Assembly (NCBI RefSeq): GCF_000306255.2
Contig: NZ_AKWY02000023.1
Coordinates: forward strand, 80,464-144,463
From: Leptospira noguchii serovar Panama str. CZ214
Lineage (GTDB): Bacteria; Spirochaetota; Leptospiria; Leptospirales; Leptospiraceae
Direction: 5' to 3'
Length of the DNA stretch: 64,000 bases
Shown here: piece after piece, positions 15,058 through 26,052 of the stretch
How positions within the stretch are numbered: the stretch's first letter is position 1
Layout of the letters: every line of letters starts with the position of its first letter
Program-made: the position numbers and the translations under genes
Notes under the pieces: generated by a model
Databases searched by the model: none
Told to the model about the DNA's origin: nothing
The model's input: the letters and a program-made list of their open reading frames with translations, nothing else

Positions 15058-15573
15058 ATGACAAAAGTTACTCTGAAAGGCAATCCGGTACAACTAGAAG
15101 GAAAAATTCCATCTCCAGGAGACAAGGCTCCCGACTTCAAAGCGATAAAACAAGATCTCTCTGAATTTAGTCTTAAAGATTATGTTGGCAAAGTAAAAAT
15201 ACTCGTAGCGGTTCCAAGTTTAGATACTTCCGTATGTGCTCTTGAAACCAAAGCATTTAACGAAAAAGCAGCGGGAATTTCCGGCGTAACGACTCTAGTT
15301 ATCTCTGGAGACTTGCCTTTTGCAATGGGTCGTTTTTGTTCTACAGAAGGAATCAATTCTCCAAACTTAGTAACCGGATCCCAATACAGAGATTTTTCAT
15401 TTTCAAAAGCGTACGGAACTCATATCGCGGACGGGCCACTCAAAGGACTTTCCGCAAGAGCAGTCTTTGTATTAGATAAATCGGATATAGTTCGTTATGT
15501 GGAAATCGTACCTGAAATCACGACGGAACCAAACTACACAGCCGCAATTTCTGCTGCCAACGCAGCACTTTAA
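15058..15573 (+). CDS. tpx: Thiol peroxidase (Tpx-type peroxiredoxin)
   Basis: 171 residues, matching Tpx length. It reduces hydrogen peroxide and organic peroxides using thioredoxin. The peroxidatic cysteine is Cys60 in [10 protein letters not shown], and the resolving cysteine is Cys94 in GRFCSTEG, the spacing typical of atypical 2-Cys Tpx. The N-terminal [11 protein letters not shown] and PGDKAPDF are also characteristic. Ribosome site AAAGGA precedes the ATG. Monocistronic. Leptospira meets host oxidants, so a defence role is likely. Confidence 0.95.
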   Translation: MTKVTLKGNPVQLEGKIPSPGDKAPDFKAIKQDLSEFSLKDYVGKVKILVAVPSLDTSVCALETKAFNEKAAGISGVTTLVISGDLPFAMGRFCSTEGINSPNLVTGSQYRDFSFSKAYGTHIADGPLKGLSARAVFVLDKSDIVRYVEIVPEITTEPNYTAAISAANAAL

Positions 15574-16202
15574 AAAAACTGAATATTCTTGGTTTGTTCT
15601 GCCTATAGATCAAGCTAAGAATATTTCAAAAAAACACTTTAATCTAAAGTTAGTTAAACGCAATAAAATTGCCTAAAGTATAAATTTTTAAAATTTGTTC
15701 TTACTCAGAGCTACATAATAAAGTATCCATTTCACGTGAATTCGACGTAAGAAAATGAGAAAGAATTTTCTAAAAATGTGAACTCCTACAATTTTAGAAT
15801 TTGTTTGCAAAATCATAATTTGCAGCAACTCCCGCAAATTAAATCACATTATAAACTTTTAAACATTCATTTTTTTTAATAGCCCTCACATTTTAGGAAT
15901 CAATCAGTAAAATTCAGATCTCAACTTTTTTCAGAAAAATGAATTCGTCACTTAGTTTCTGTTTTATAGAAACGGTCGATTAAAGTAGCTTCGTTGATAG
16001 TCACTATGGAATTTTTCAACAACTCTAATATATAATCAAAATGTATTTTTAATTCAAAAAAAGAGATTAATAAAAATCTAAATTATTAGAATTTGCCTAA
16101 ACTTTATAGATAGGGTGATTAAACCTATTTAAAAAAACTATTAATTTTAAATTATATGTTAGTATATATTGATATTTTAAAAGGAGATAATATTTTAAAA
16201 TT
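15574..16202. other. Intergenic region, 629 nt, with repeats
   Basis: Holds a family-3 repeat in fragments (CACGTGAATTCGACGTAAGA at about 15735, then CTCACATTTTAGGAATCAAT...CAGAAAAATGAATTC up to 15952) running into a family-1 half element (15938-16028). No gene seen. Confidence 0.55.
15938..16028 (-). repeat. Family-1 element, one end replaced (copy 3)
   Basis: The right end is intact (CTATGGAATTTTTCAACAAC then TCTAA), in reverse orientation. The left end lacks TAGAGTTGTT and instead joins a family-3 repeat, suggesting that one element inserted into or recombined with the other. Confidence 0.75.
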
Positions 16203-16895
16203 ATGATAAGTATTTTCCAAAAGAAAAAAATAAAAAGATTAAAAAACTCTAAAATTTTTACAAGGTGTTATTGTGTTTGCTTGTTTTTGTCTTTAAATTG
16301 CTTACCAGAACAACAATCCCACGAAAACAATCTACTTTTATCGTTACTTTCCAAAGAACACATTTTCGGATTGGTAAAAGATAAATCCGAAAAACAAACC
16401 AAACCGAACCAAAAGTATTTCTCCGTGACTTTGACATCCCAATCAAACGGAAAAAAAGTTCAAGCAGATCCCAATCAACCAAATGGATGGTTAAAAGTAA
16501 GTGCAGCAAGCGATACGAGGTTTACAAAGTTTAATTTATACCAGGATGGAGGCGACCCCAATTGTATCAGAAGCGGTCATATCCGAATTGAACCAACTGC
16601 TTATCCAAATTATTATTGGAACTGGTGGTTTGGCGGAGGTGGAGGAAATTATGCTTACTATCCTAAGTACAATGACGGATCTAACAATCTTGAAATTATA
16701 AGCCCAAGCCGAACTTGTTTGGAATCAGGAGACACCGTTATGTTCATAGACTGGGATACTTCTTTTGGAGGTTATTATTTTCTTACAAATTGGAACGGAG
16801 GGGGATCTTGGAATGAATATATCTTTCTTTGGGACGAACTTCGAAGTCAAAGATCAACTTTTATTGTTGAATTTCAAACCGACAACAACGAGTAA
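16203..16895 (+). CDS. Putative lipoprotein of unknown function
   Basis: 230 residues. A basic N-terminus (KKKIKRLKNSK), a hydrophobic stretch CYCVCLFLSLNC and a cysteine near residue 33 suggest a lipoprotein. The mature part is rich in aromatic residues and glycine (YYWNWWFGGGGGNYAYY, GGYYFLTNWNGGGSW), suggesting a beta-sandwich. I recognise no family. A ribosome-like AAGGAGAT lies 14 nt before the ATG, rather far. A hairpin terminator follows at 16931. Confidence 0.7.
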   Translation: MISIFQKKKIKRLKNSKIFTRCYCVCLFLSLNCLPEQQSHENNLLLSLLSKEHIFGLVKDKSEKQTKPNQKYFSVTLTSQSNGKKVQADPNQPNGWLKVSAASDTRFTKFNLYQDGGDPNCIRSGHIRIEPTAYPNYYWNWWFGGGGGNYAYYPKYNDGSNNLEIISPSRTCLESGDTVMFIDWDTSFGGYYFLTNWNGGGSWNEYIFLWDELRSQRSTFIVEFQTDNNE

Positions 16896-16930
16896 ATCCA
16901 AAATAAAAAGTAAAAAAATTCCACAGTTAT

Positions 16931-16957
16931 ATCGAGGAGAGATCCTCGATTGTTTTT
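16931..16957 (+). terminator. Rho-independent terminator
   Basis: ATCGAGGA-GAGA-TCCTCGAT, an 8-bp perfect stem, followed by TGTTTTT, 35 nt after the lipoprotein stop. Confidence 0.8.
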
Positions 16958-17138
16958 ACGATTTTTATTTAAAAATTAAACCGATTTTTTAAATAATATT
17001 ATAATTTTTGAATTAATAAAATCTTTATAAAGAAAATTTTTAATATCCAGATAACCGCAAAACTAAATCCAGAATACTACTATTTCTGCAAATATAAAAC
17101 CCACGTTAAGTTATCTGTAGTTTCGAAATAAGTGTAAA

Positions 17139-17543
17139 TTAAATGCTAAAAATTCGAATCGCTTCGGAAAGATCAAGAGCCGTACGAAAAAGAGCTTTGA
17201 GTCTAGTTAGTTCGAGCATTTTTTCTATCTGTTGTGGCAATGAATAGAGAGCAAGTCCGGCACAGGGAATTTTATTCAATCTATTTTGAGCTCCGATAAA
17301 AGTGGCAATTCCAGAAGAGTCCATGGTACGCACACCCGAAAGATCTATTAAAAAAATATAAATCTTTTTTTCAATGAGTTCATTGAAAGTATCTTTCAAT
17401 TCTTTTGCAGAAAATAGATTGATGTCTCCCTGGATTTGGATGATAACAGCAGGACCAGGAAGAGTTCCAGAGGAAGAAATATTTTCAATCGAAATTTTCA
17501 TTTCATTATTTTTGTGATTCATCGAATTAGGTTTAGTTTCCAT
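17139..17543 (-). CDS. STAS-domain anti-sigma-factor antagonist
   Basis: 134 residues from the ATG at 17543, chosen because GGAG lies 7 nt upstream; an in-frame start at 17585 would add 14 residues without a site. A single STAS domain covers about residues 30-130, with GDINLFSAKEL and the phosphorylatable serine region MDSSGIATF. Such SpoIIAA-like proteins bind anti-sigma factor kinases and are switched by serine phosphorylation. No kinase or sigma gene is adjacent, so partners are unknown. It stands alone between long AT-rich spacers. Confidence 0.85.
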   Translation of the reverse strand: METKPNSMNHKNNEMKISIENISSSGTLPGPAVIIQIQGDINLFSAKELKDTFNELIEKKIYIFLIDLSGVRTMDSSGIATFIGAQNRLNKIPCAGLALYSLPQQIEKMLELTRLKALFRTALDLSEAIRIFSI

Positions 17544-18528
17544 GATCCATCTCCGAGAAAGTCTGAAACCTATTATCCATATCAATCCATAAATTCAATA
17601 ACAAATGAGAAATAATTTTTTGATGAAATATAAAAGAATCAAAATATTTTTCGGATTTCAAAAATACCATAAAAGTAGAACAAATTTTGAACATAGAAAA
17701 TAGACCGAAAGAGATTTAAAAAATCAAACAAATAGAATTCAATTTTAAGAAATCAAATACAAATTTTTTCCAATAATCAGTAATCTTATAAATTTTTCTT
17801 TTACTCAGAGTTATACAAAATAATATCCAGTTTTTTGCTCTCTAGGTCATTGATTTCTTTGATTTTATCAACAGTTCTTTTTGAACGATTCGCCATAGTG
17901 TGTTTTATGGGGCATCTTTTTGCCTTTGCACGAACCGTGTCCGAGGATTCTGAATAAAAGCCATCTCAAAGATACTTTATCTTTGCTTAAATACAGATTC
18001 TGATTATTCCTTTATACACGACCTATAAATCTTAAAAAATTGATCGTCCAATCCAATTTTACACGAAATCGCTGTTTTACGAAACAATCCATCTATTAAA
18101 AATTAATTTTAGATATGCTTCTTTTAAAAAATTCCTTTTATCGATCTCACCGTTAATAGAGTTATTGAAAAATGAATTCTCGTTTATTTCTGTTTCATAA
18201 AAACGATCGACTAAAGCGGTTTTGTTAATCTAAACTATGGAATTTTTCAAAAACTCTAATATATCAAATTTCTATCACGAAATAGATTACATATTCTGCA
18301 TACATCTCCGAATCAAGTAGATCCCAATTTATATTTTCCATAAAAATAGAGGAAAAGTTTCACTTTTACTGGAATACTTTTTGTAGAAAAATGAATTTTA
18401 TCAAGTAAGTTCATCAATCTAACACCAAATACGCGTTAAATTAAGAAATATTAAAATCTAATTTTAATACTTTGTAAAAACAGATCTTGATCCAAATAAA
18501 TAGTTCTTAACTTATGAACAAAAGCAGA
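17544..18528. other. Intergenic region, 985 nt
   Basis: Contains a 31-codon frame at 17801-17896 (minus strand, Lys/Glu-rich, starting MANRSKRTVDKIKEI), possibly the 5' remnant of a lost gene, and a family-1 element at 18157-18259. Otherwise AT-rich with nothing recognisable. Confidence 0.5.
18157..18259 (-). repeat. Small inverted-repeat element, family 1 (copy 4)
   Basis: Begins TAGAGTTATTGAAAAATGAA and ends GGAATTTTTCAAAAACTCTA in reverse orientation relative to copy 1. The interior holds TTCTGTTTCATAAAAACG and GACTAAAGCGGTTTTG, the reverse complement of the common core. Confidence 0.85.
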
Positions 18529-19734
18529 TTAAAACGTAGTTACACAACGAGTCACCATAGTGCCGGATTTATCATTTGCTATGACGGCTCCAGTTGAAAA
18601 CAAAATACCAATTGCGAAACTTTTATTACTATCGTATGTAGTAGAGGTCCAATATAAACCATTGGCTGTATTTGGAAAAAAAACTGAATCAATATTAGGT
18701 AATATACCAACAGCATTACTATAATCTACAATACTTAGAAGTTCGTTTACATTTGGTAATCTCCAAACTCTTCCTGCCAAAACTTTGCCATTACAATTAT
18801 TACGAGCAGCATTCCAATCCATAGCAGTCGGCGGTGTAAGTCCACATCCTACCCCCTGTCCTTCCGTACACTGAGACCAAAGAAGTCCAGTATTTAGATC
18901 TCTAACGGTTCCATCCAATTGATCTACAAAAGAAGGAGCAGGAATTGCGTTTCCGGAAACACAACGTAAACCGAGAGGGGTTACTTGTGTTAAACTGGGT
19001 ATTCTCACGCCAATAGGTGGAGTAATCGCAAAGTTGATCGCCCAATTATTTCCTGCGACCTTAGCATCTATCGTACTTGTCATGTAAGGTGTTCCAGTAA
19101 ACGTTTTAGAAGGAAAAAACGCGTTATCAATATGGGGATTGTTCGTATAGTGAACGATAGAAGCAAGTTCTCTTACCGTGGGGATTCTCCAATTGGTTCT
19201 ACCTGCATACCCTTCTCCACCGTTGAGAGTATTCAACTCGGAACAACTTCCAGGAAGCCCTCCACTTGCATCCGCCCAGTTCATTGGAACGGCAACACCA
19301 CCTGCACAATCTGAACCGGTCTGGCCTTGTGCACAGGTTTTCCAAGTAAGCCCATGCAGAGGATCAAATATAGTATAATCGGAAGTAAATTTACAGTGTT
19401 GGGTAGGCCCTACAAAATTACGAGCATTTGGAACATCATTGAAAGATCCATCAGAGCCAGGCAAACCCAGTGCACCACAACTTTGAGCCAGCCCACCTCC
19501 ATCCCAGCAAAGAGTCTGACCCGTATCAAAGATTGCACCTGGATTAAAGGGGCCGACTGGTGCAGAGCATGATAAATTATTGTTATTGTTTCCCTGATCT
19601 TGGCCCTGCTGTTCTGTAGTAGAATTTACATTTTGTAAATACTGCAATATAACATAGGGAGGATCCAATTTATCCGGAGCCTTTATGCAGAAAAAGAGTG
19701 AGGATATAAAAATAAAAAGAAAATACTTATACAT
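18529..19734 (-). CDS. DUF1566 (Lcl-type) double-domain lipoprotein
   Basis: 401 residues. A short lipoprotein signal ends in SSLFFC (Cys16). Two DUF1566 units follow, at about 120-255 and 270-401; each has the pattern 'D..TGL.W..C..G', [18 protein letters not shown], and a closing LRCVSG or TRCVTTF. The domain occurs in many surface or exported bacterial proteins and resembles C-type-lectin-like folds; its function here is unknown. A low-complexity Gln/Asn linker (about residues 38-53) joins anchor and domains. GGAGCG lies 15 nt before the ATG. Confidence 0.8.
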   Translation of the reverse strand: MYKYFLFIFISSLFFCIKAPDKLDPPYVILQYLQNVNSTTEQQGQDQGNNNNNLSCSAPVGPFNPGAIFDTGQTLCWDGGGLAQSCGALGLPGSDGSFNDVPNARNFVGPTQHCKFTSDYTIFDPLHGLTWKTCAQGQTGSDCAGGVAVPMNWADASGGLPGSCSELNTLNGGEGYAGRTNWRIPTVRELASIVHYTNNPHIDNAFFPSKTFTGTPYMTSTIDAKVAGNNWAINFAITPPIGVRIPSLTQVTPLGLRCVSGNAIPAPSFVDQLDGTVRDLNTGLLWSQCTEGQGVGCGLTPPTAMDWNAARNNCNGKVLAGRVWRLPNVNELLSIVDYSNAVGILPNIDSVFFPNTANGLYWTSTTYDSNKSFAIGILFSTGAVIANDKSGTMVTRCVTTF

Positions 19735-20646
19735 ATATTTACTTGATGCGCTCCTTTTTTAAAACAGAAAGGATTCCCAAAATAACTTTCATCCTATAAC
19801 ATGAGTTATTTTATTTTAGATTCTTTTTGAATTAGAACCTTCCTAAAATGAATTCTATTTTATTTCGGATTTTTATGAAACAATATTTAAAATCCAAAGG
19901 ATTCAGATTATATTTTGAACCAAATCTCTTTCGATTTTTTAATAAACAGGTCTTTGAGAACCAAAAGAATCTTCTAATCAAGTATTTTACTGATAATAAA
20001 CATAGTATCACAAAAACCGGGGTGAAGGCGTTTTAACTTGAGAAGCGTTCTGGTGAATCCCCTTAGCCTTAATCTCTTTCTCATTATATCGAACCCAAGT
20101 TAATTATATAACAAATAATCTAATATTTTCCATTTAAACAGGCTTTTTGAAATAAAACTCGCAGTTATTATTTAACGTGAACTCGATGTAGGAAGCCCAT
20201 GATTCTGAAAAAGTTGGAATCTGAACTTTACAGATTGATTCCAAAATGTGGGAACTATTACAATTTAAAAAATAGAAGCATATGAACGCTTGAATCTATC
20301 ACATTCAAGCGTGGGAACTATTATACAAAACATAGATTTGTCTGTAAAATGATGTAGAGAAACTACTGCAAATCGCGATTTAACAGACAAATTCTAAAAT
20401 TGTAGGAACTCATACTTTTAGAAAATTTTTACTCAATCGAACTCACATTAAAATGGAGTTTTGAATTTTGATGATGGTCGTAATTATGCAAAAATCGAAT
20501 TGGAAAATGACTTTTTTGTATTTCATAGTAGTTCCACAATTTTCAAAGTTTAACTATAAACTCACGATTTGTGAGAGTTCCCACATACTATTTTTTTACA
20601 AAAAAATTGACCTAGGAAAAAACGGATTGCTTACACCGAACTCAAG
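19735..20646. other. Intergenic region, 912 nt, with family-3 repeats
   Basis: Holds family-3 repeat pieces at about 20083-20105 (CGAACCCAAGTTAATTA), 20174-20262 and 20370-20456, and a 10-bp hairpin at 20286-20312 (ACGCTTGAAT / ATTCAAGCGT). A weak 62-codon frame at 19848-20036 is Lys/Phe-rich with no ribosome site and is not counted as a gene. Confidence 0.55.
20174..20262 (+). repeat. Family-3 dispersed repeat
   Basis: Starts AACGTGAACTCGATGTAGGA, followed by CTGAAAAAGTTGGAATCTGA and AAAATGTGGGAACTATTACA. The same order of blocks recurs at 40130, 46201 and 53396. Confidence 0.7.
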
Positions 20647-21246
20647 TTATTTAGAATAAAGTTTATTTTTTAATATATAATCCAAAACTTTTTTTGAAAT
20701 CAAATTGGGCGTTTTAGATTGAAAAAAAGACTTTCTTAGATCCGTAGAACTTGTCGGAATTAAAGGATTTTTCAAAAATTGAAATTGAACCAAAGAATTA
20801 AGATACGAATTTAGCGGAACTTCTTTCGAAAATCTTCGAAACACAAAAATCTTTTCAACCTCAGTAAGAATTTTTTTCCAATCTTTCCATTTGTGAAAAT
20901 TGGAATAATTATCTTCTCCGATCAAAAGTACAAATTTTCGATTTGGATAGATAATCTTTAATTCTTGGACGGTTTGAATTGTATAACTAGGGCCGCTACG
21001 ACTCAATTCCAGATCCAAAATTTGAATCGATTGTGAAAATTCGGAAATAAATAAATTCAACATTTCTAATATATTTTCGGGCAAAGAAATTTTTTCTTCT
21101 TTAAGAGGATTCTGACGATTTGGAATTAAAAAGACTTCTTTACAATTCGAAACTTCCAGAAAAAAAGACTTTAAAATTTCTGAATGTCCTTCATGAGGAG
21201 GATCAAAACTTCCTCCAAAAATTCCGGTAAGGACCGAAGAATCCAA
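20647..21246 (-). CDS. nadD: Nicotinate-nucleotide adenylyltransferase
   Basis: 199 residues. It joins ATP and nicotinate mononucleotide to form deamido-NAD, an essential step of NAD synthesis. The nucleotidyltransferase motif [11 protein letters not shown] (10-20) and the late SSTDLRKSF motif (near residue 180) are present. The start is TTG at 21246, with GAGG 8 nt upstream, 3 nt after the proA stop. It is the last gene of the rplU-to-nadD run; the rsfS gene that often follows is absent. A repeat end (CTTGAGTTCGGTGTAAGC) begins immediately at its TAA. Confidence 0.93.
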   Translation of the reverse strand: MDSSVLTGIFGGSFDPPHEGHSEILKSFFLEVSNCKEVFLIPNRQNPLKEEKISLPENILEMLNLFISEFSQSIQILDLELSRSGPSYTIQTVQELKIIYPNRKFVLLIGEDNYSNFHKWKDWKKILTEVEKIFVFRRFSKEVPLNSYLNSLVQFQFLKNPLIPTSSTDLRKSFFQSKTPNLISKKVLDYILKNKLYSK

Positions 21247-21249
21247 AAA

Positions 21250-22500
21250 TCAACCTCGGATCTGTCCGTTTCCGGTAACATACGTTGTTGTTGTTGTAAG
21301 ATGAACCAAACCCATCGGACCACGAACGTGTAGTTTTCCAGTAGATATTCCTACTTCGGCCCCCAATCCAAATTCTCCGCCGTCATGAAATCGAGTGGAA
21401 CAATTGATAAACAGAGCCGCCGAATCCAAAGAGTTTGTGAACATTTTAGCGGCATTTAAATCTTCCGTGACAATCGCCTCCGTATGACCCGAAGAAGTTT
21501 TTTCGATAAATGCCAACGCCTCTTCTAAAGAAGATACAGTTTTGACGGAAAGACGAAGATCTAAAAATTCTTCCAAATAATCCTCTTCTTTGACTAGTTT
21601 TCCTTTTGGATACAGAGTAAGAGCGGAAGGATCGAGTAGTAGTTCCACACCTTCTTTTGCAAGCGCCTCTAATAATTCTTTTCGAAACGGATAGCCGTTA
21701 TGAAGAATTAAATTCTCAGTAGAATTACATACTCCAGGTCTTTGCACCTTCGAATTGATTACGATCGGAATTACTTTTTCCGGATCTGCATCTTGATCGA
21801 TATAAAGATTACAAACTCCTTTATCGTGTTTAACAACAGGGATTTTAGAATTTTCCGAAACAAATCGAATCAATCCTTCTCCTCCCCTAGGAACAACTAT
21901 GTCTATTAAAGAAGTCTGTTGAAAAAAAGGAATCATAAAGGAACGATCAGTTTTATCCACAAAAGTGACAGATCCTATATCAACTTCTTCTTTTATTAGA
22001 ATTTCATGAAATAACTTTATTAGAATTTCGTTGGAATAAAATGCCTCACTCCCCCCCCTAAGAATACACGCGTTTCCTGATTTAAAAGAAAGGGCACCTA
22101 CGTCGATGGTTACGTTTGGACGAGATTCATAAATAACCATCACTACACCAAGCGGAACTCGCCGAGTTACAAGTTCTAAGCCGTTCGAAAGGGTTATACC
22201 TCTTGTCACCTCTCCTATAGGATCCGGAAGCGCAGCGATCTCACGAACCGCAGAAGACATAGAAAAAATCCTTTTTTCGTTTAAAAACAAACGATCCATC
22301 AACGCTGAAGAAAGTTGTTTTTCCTTTCCATCTTTGAGGTCCAATTCGTTAGCTGAGAGTATTTCTGCTTTACGTTTTTCTAATATATCGGCTAAACTCA
22401 AAAGAATTTTATTCTTTTTGGAAGAAGAAAGTTGTTTCAAAGTTTTTGAAGCCTTCTTAGCTCGAAAACATAAATCCTGAACATATTCAATTTCTTTCAT
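21250..22500 (-). CDS. proA: Gamma-glutamyl phosphate reductase
   Basis: 416 residues, standard length. It reduces gamma-glutamyl phosphate to glutamate semialdehyde in proline synthesis. Family marks: the central [20 protein letters not shown], the nucleotide-binding [16 protein letters not shown], and the catalytic cysteine region [14 protein letters not shown]. The ATG overlaps the proB stop by ATGA, so translation of the two is probably coupled; the two enzymes also pass a labile intermediate. Confidence 0.96.
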   Translation of the reverse strand: MKEIEYVQDLCFRAKKASKTLKQLSSSKKNKILLSLADILEKRKAEILSANELDLKDGKEKQLSSALMDRLFLNEKRIFSMSSAVREIAALPDPIGEVTRGITLSNGLELVTRRVPLGVVMVIYESRPNVTIDVGALSFKSGNACILRGGSEAFYSNEILIKLFHEILIKEEVDIGSVTFVDKTDRSFMIPFFQQTSLIDIVVPRGGEGLIRFVSENSKIPVVKHDKGVCNLYIDQDADPEKVIPIVINSKVQRPGVCNSTENLILHNGYPFRKELLEALAKEGVELLLDPSALTLYPKGKLVKEEDYLEEFLDLRLSVKTVSSLEEALAFIEKTSSGHTEAIVTEDLNAAKMFTNSLDSAALFINCSTRFHDGGEFGLGAEVGISTGKLHVRGPMGLVHLTTTTTYVTGNGQIRG

Positions 22501-23366
22501 AAATGATTCCCTCCGTTTCTATTTTTACGGATGATTTCTTTTACGTCTTCTTCAGAAAAAACACGGCTTCCAGAAGGAGCAACTAACGTTCCAATTGAAT
22601 TTTTTTCTAAAAATTCACGAATCACATGCATTTTTTTTCCGTTTAGGATTGCGGTCGGAATTCCCGCCTCAGATAATAAACCTGCGGACTTGAGTTTAGT
22701 GAACATTCCGCCTGTGCCCGGTCCGCTAGGACCACCAGCAAGACCTAAATCTTCTTTGGAAATTTTTTCTAGAAAAGGTACAACTTTCTCTTCTTTCAAA
22801 AAACCATCTACACCCGTTAGTATAATCAAAAGATCTGCTTCTACGATTAAACTTACCAAAGCGGAAAGCATATCGTTATCTCCAAACTTGACTTCTTCGG
22901 TTGCAACGGAATCATTTTCGTTTACCACTGGAAGTATTCCCCATTCTAAAAGTTGAGTAAACGTATTCTTTAGATTTTTATAACCTTCTTTGGATGATTC
23001 CAAATCCAAAACCCCAAAAAGGATCTGTGCAATTCTCAAATTGACTTTGGAAAAAAAACTGTCGTAGAGATTGACAAGCATATTTTGCCCCATTGCGGCT
23101 AACGCCTGTTTTTCGGAAATTGAATCCTCGGAAGAAATTGTATAAGGAAGTTCGCTTAACAAAAGTCTTCCCCTTGCAATTGCTCCCGAAGAAACTAAGA
23201 TTACTTTTTTTCCTAGATCTCTAAGATGACGAATATCACTTACCAATTGAAATAGAAAATCGTTTACTTCCGACGGAAGTCCAGAAAGTCTTGCGGAACC
23301 TACTTTGATGACTATTTTTTCCGCATTACGAATTTTTTCAGAAAGTGAGTTTCGTTCCGATTTCAT
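22497..23366 (-). CDS. proB: Glutamate 5-kinase (without PUA domain)
   Basis: 289 residues. It phosphorylates glutamate, the first step of proline synthesis. The amino-acid kinase fold is clear: [12 protein letters not shown] at the start, [11 protein letters not shown] (about 60-70), [20 protein letters not shown] (about 145-165) and [12 protein letters not shown] (about 215). The C-terminal PUA domain found in E. coli ProB (367 residues) is missing, as in several other bacteria. Overlaps proA by 4 nt and follows obgE by 23 nt. Confidence 0.95.
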   Translation of the reverse strand: MKSERNSLSEKIRNAEKIVIKVGSARLSGLPSEVNDFLFQLVSDIRHLRDLGKKVILVSSGAIARGRLLLSELPYTISSEDSISEKQALAAMGQNMLVNLYDSFFSKVNLRIAQILFGVLDLESSKEGYKNLKNTFTQLLEWGILPVVNENDSVATEEVKFGDNDMLSALVSLIVEADLLIILTGVDGFLKEEKVVPFLEKISKEDLGLAGGPSGPGTGGMFTKLKSAGLLSEAGIPTAILNGKKMHVIREFLEKNSIGTLVAPSGSRVFSEEDVKEIIRKNRNGGNHL

Positions 23367-23389
23367 TCTATTTTATCCTTACTACCTCT

Positions 23390-24460
23390 TTAGCTTTCAA
23401 AAATATCCGATTCACTCGAAGAGATAAACTTTGCCTCTTTGATTGGATTTAGAATCCTTTCGATTTCATTTTTGAAAAAAGTTTCATCCATATTTTCTAA
23501 AAGTTCTTCTAAATTTATTTCTTGATCTGCAGAAATCGCAACTACCTTTCCTAGATGAGAAACTTTTGCGATCACATCTTTTGTAAACTCAGGATCGTTC
23601 CAAATATCAATTTTATTCAATACGATTAAATAAGGCCGATTTAATAATTCTGGATTATAGGTAGAAAGTTCGTTTCGAAGCATTTTAAGATCTTCTTCAA
23701 TGTCGAGAGAAGATGCATCAAACAAATATAATATTCCTTTGACTCTTTCGATATGACGCAAAAAAGATAGACCCAGCCCAATCCCCATACTAGCACCTTC
23801 AATAATTCCAGGAATATCGGCAATGGTAAAACGAAAGATGTCTCCTCTTCGCTTAACAACACCTAGGTTAGGAGAAAGTGTAGTAAACGCATAACCGGCA
23901 ATTTTTGGATGTGCGTCTGTAATTTTAGAAATCAAAGTGGACTTGCCCGCGTTCGGCAAACCTACAATTCCCACATCTGCTAATAGCTTGAGAGAAAGAC
24001 GTAAGAATTTATATTCCCCTTCTTCTCCTGGTTGTGCAAAACGTGGGGTTTGATTGGTAGAAGTTTTAAAATGTGCGTTTCCCTTTCCACCTCTACCTCC
24101 TTTGACTACTACAAATTCTTGTGTATCGGATACAAAATCGAATAATAGATCTCCCGTTTCCTCGTCATAGATTTGTGTTCCGAGAGGAACAAACAAAATT
24201 AAGTCTTCTCCTTTTTTCCCGGAACAGTTATCTCCTACTCCCGGAAATCCCGCTTGAGCTTTGAATTTTCTTTTAGAGAGATATTTATCCAAGGTATACA
24301 TGGAAAGATTGGGGCGAATGACCACATTCCCTCCGATTCCTCCGTCTCCTCCGTCTGGCCCTCCAAACTCGACGTATTTCTCTCTACGGAAATGAACAGA
24401 CCCGGCCCCGCCGTGACCGGCGAACACTTCTATGGCGACTTCATCTACAAAGGATTCCAT
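23390..24460 (-). CDS. obgE: Obg-family GTPase, ribosome assembly
   Basis: 356 residues. The glycine-rich Obg domain fills about 1-158 ([34 protein letters not shown]). The GTPase domain follows with G1 [11 protein letters not shown]3 [10 protein letters not shown] and G4 NKID. It binds the large ribosomal subunit and couples assembly to growth and stringent signals. No C-terminal OCT domain. It is separated from rpmA by a terminator (24501-24548), so transcription into it is either read-through or from its own promoter in the 115-nt gap. Confidence 0.96.
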   Translation of the reverse strand: MESFVDEVAIEVFAGHGGAGSVHFRREKYVEFGGPDGGDGGIGGNVVIRPNLSMYTLDKYLSKRKFKAQAGFPGVGDNCSGKKGEDLILFVPLGTQIYDEETGDLLFDFVSDTQEFVVVKGGRGGKGNAHFKTSTNQTPRFAQPGEEGEYKFLRLSLKLLADVGIVGLPNAGKSTLISKITDAHPKIAGYAFTTLSPNLGVVKRRGDIFRFTIADIPGIIEGASMGIGLGLSFLRHIERVKGILYLFDASSLDIEEDLKMLRNELSTYNPELLNRPYLIVLNKIDIWNDPEFTKDVIAKVSHLGKVVAISADQEINLEELLENMDETFFKNEIERILNPIKEAKFISSSESDIFES

Positions 24461-24491
24461 AATATTTGAATATTCTAAATTTTGAAACTAA

Positions 24492-24548
<57 letters not shown>

Positions 24549-24575
24549 CATCCGGTTTGAATTGAACTATGAAAG

Positions 24576-24830
24576 TTATTCCGGGTAAACGGAAACCTGC
24601 ATTTTTAATTTGGTAACCATTTCAAACTTCACTTTTCCGGTTACAAGAGCAAATAACGTGTGATCTTTACCAAGTCCTACGTTATTACCTGGACGAAACT
24701 TTGTCCCTCTTTGACGAACTAAAATATTTCCTGCAAGAACGGATTCTCCTCCGAAACGTTTTACCCCTAGTCTCTGGGAATTAGAATCTCTACCGTTTTT
24801 TGAAGATCCGCCACCTTTCTTATGTGCCAT
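24576..24830 (-). CDS. rpmA: 50S ribosomal protein L27
   Basis: 84 residues, beginning [20 protein letters not shown], the canonical L27 N-terminus that reaches the peptidyl-transferase centre. There is no cleavable N-terminal extension of the Firmicutes type, although the adjacent gene encodes a Prp-like protease. The 5' end overlaps the prp gene by 11 nt. Confidence 0.97.
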
Positions 24831-25142
24831 TTTCTGGTACTCCTATCAGTTCAATTTCTGTCGGATATTGGTTCTTTAGATTTTTTAATCCTGAGAGAAC
24901 CAATTCGAAACTATTTTGTATCAATGCGTCTTGTCCAAGAACTTCAAACCGAAGATACCCATCGCGGATTTCAGCGGGTTTTGTTTTGCCGGATTGTAAT
25001 AGGTGCAGATATAAAGTCTGAACCAAAACTGAAACGGCAGAACAAAGAAGATTCTCACCTTTTTTTCCAAGGGAAGTAGAGGAATGTCCCTCACTTTCCA
25101 AGGAAGAATAAAATTTCCCGGTCCGAGTAATCCGGATTCGGA

Positions 25143-25146
<4 letters not shown>
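24820..25146 (-). CDS. prp: Ribosomal-processing cysteine protease Prp family protein
   Basis: 108 residues between rplU and rpmA, the conserved location of Prp (YsxB). The catalytic pair is visible: His in SLESEGHSS (about residue 21) and Cys in [10 protein letters not shown] (about residue 35), with the usual spacing. In Firmicutes Prp trims an N-terminal extension from L27. The neighbouring L27 has no extension, so the substrate here must differ or the role is only as assembly factor. The start is TTG at 25146, overlapping the rplU stop as TTGA. Function is inferred from family and position. Confidence 0.85.
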
Positions 25147-25457
<311 letters not shown>

Positions 25458-25494
25458 TTCTTTCCGGCCTGTTTTTAAGTCGTTTTCAACCAAT

Positions 25495-25519
25495 TTGACC
25501 GACAAGACTTGTCGGTCAA
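25495..25519 (-). promoter_or_regulatory. Hairpin in the rplU 5' leader
   Basis: Perfect 11-bp stem TTGACCGACAA / TTGTCGGTCAA with a 3-nt loop, 38 nt upstream of the L21 ATG. It could be an L21/L27 autoregulatory leader or mark the transcript start; no T tract follows, so it is not a terminator. Confidence 0.5.
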
Positions 25520-26052
25520 GGGAAATTAGATCTTTATGTTTGATGAGTTCCTAGTTTCTCTGTGATCTAAATCAAAAATTGTCGAACCTACCTAGGATCG
25601 TCCAAATTCGGACAAACTTCCAAAAATTGTATGTCTTTGAAATGTAGGAACTATTACAAAATATTGATATTGTCTGTGAATTACTAAAATGTGAAATCAT
25701 TTCAAACTAAGGAGACTAGCTTATACTCAAATCTTTGGATATGTGAAACTGATGCATAAGTTTAGTAACAAAACGAAATTCGAAAACCCATCCAACTTGC
25801 AAAAGGGACGTAACACGTAAGAACTCCTACAAAAGAAATTGTCGAAAACTGATGAATAACTCTGAAAAGACGACTTCTATAGGAACTACCACAAATTGTA
25901 AAAATAAATTTTTTACATAGAATTTATACTATAATAACGCGAGTTCTGCGTAAAAAAAATTAGAAAGAATTTTTTAAAAGTAGCAGTTCTGGATTTTCAA
26001 AATTGATCTGCAAAATAAAGACACAGTAAACTAAACTTGAATTAGAATCATA
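25520..26052. other. Intergenic region, about 530 nt
   Basis: Upstream of rplU. Holds fragments of the GTGGGAACTACTAC-type repeat (about 25640, 25815 and 25885) and a family-3 end at about 25937 (CGCGAGTTCTGCGTAAAAA). The rplU promoter must lie near 25520-25600. No gene seen. Confidence 0.5.

Noticed and set aside
17801..17896. 31-codon minus-strand frame starting MANRSKRTVDKIKEI
   Set aside because: Looks protein-like in composition but too short, with no ribosome site; noted only as possible 5' remnant.
19848..20036. 62-codon Lys/Phe-rich frame
   Set aside because: Composition simply reflects AT-rich DNA; no ribosome site or partner.
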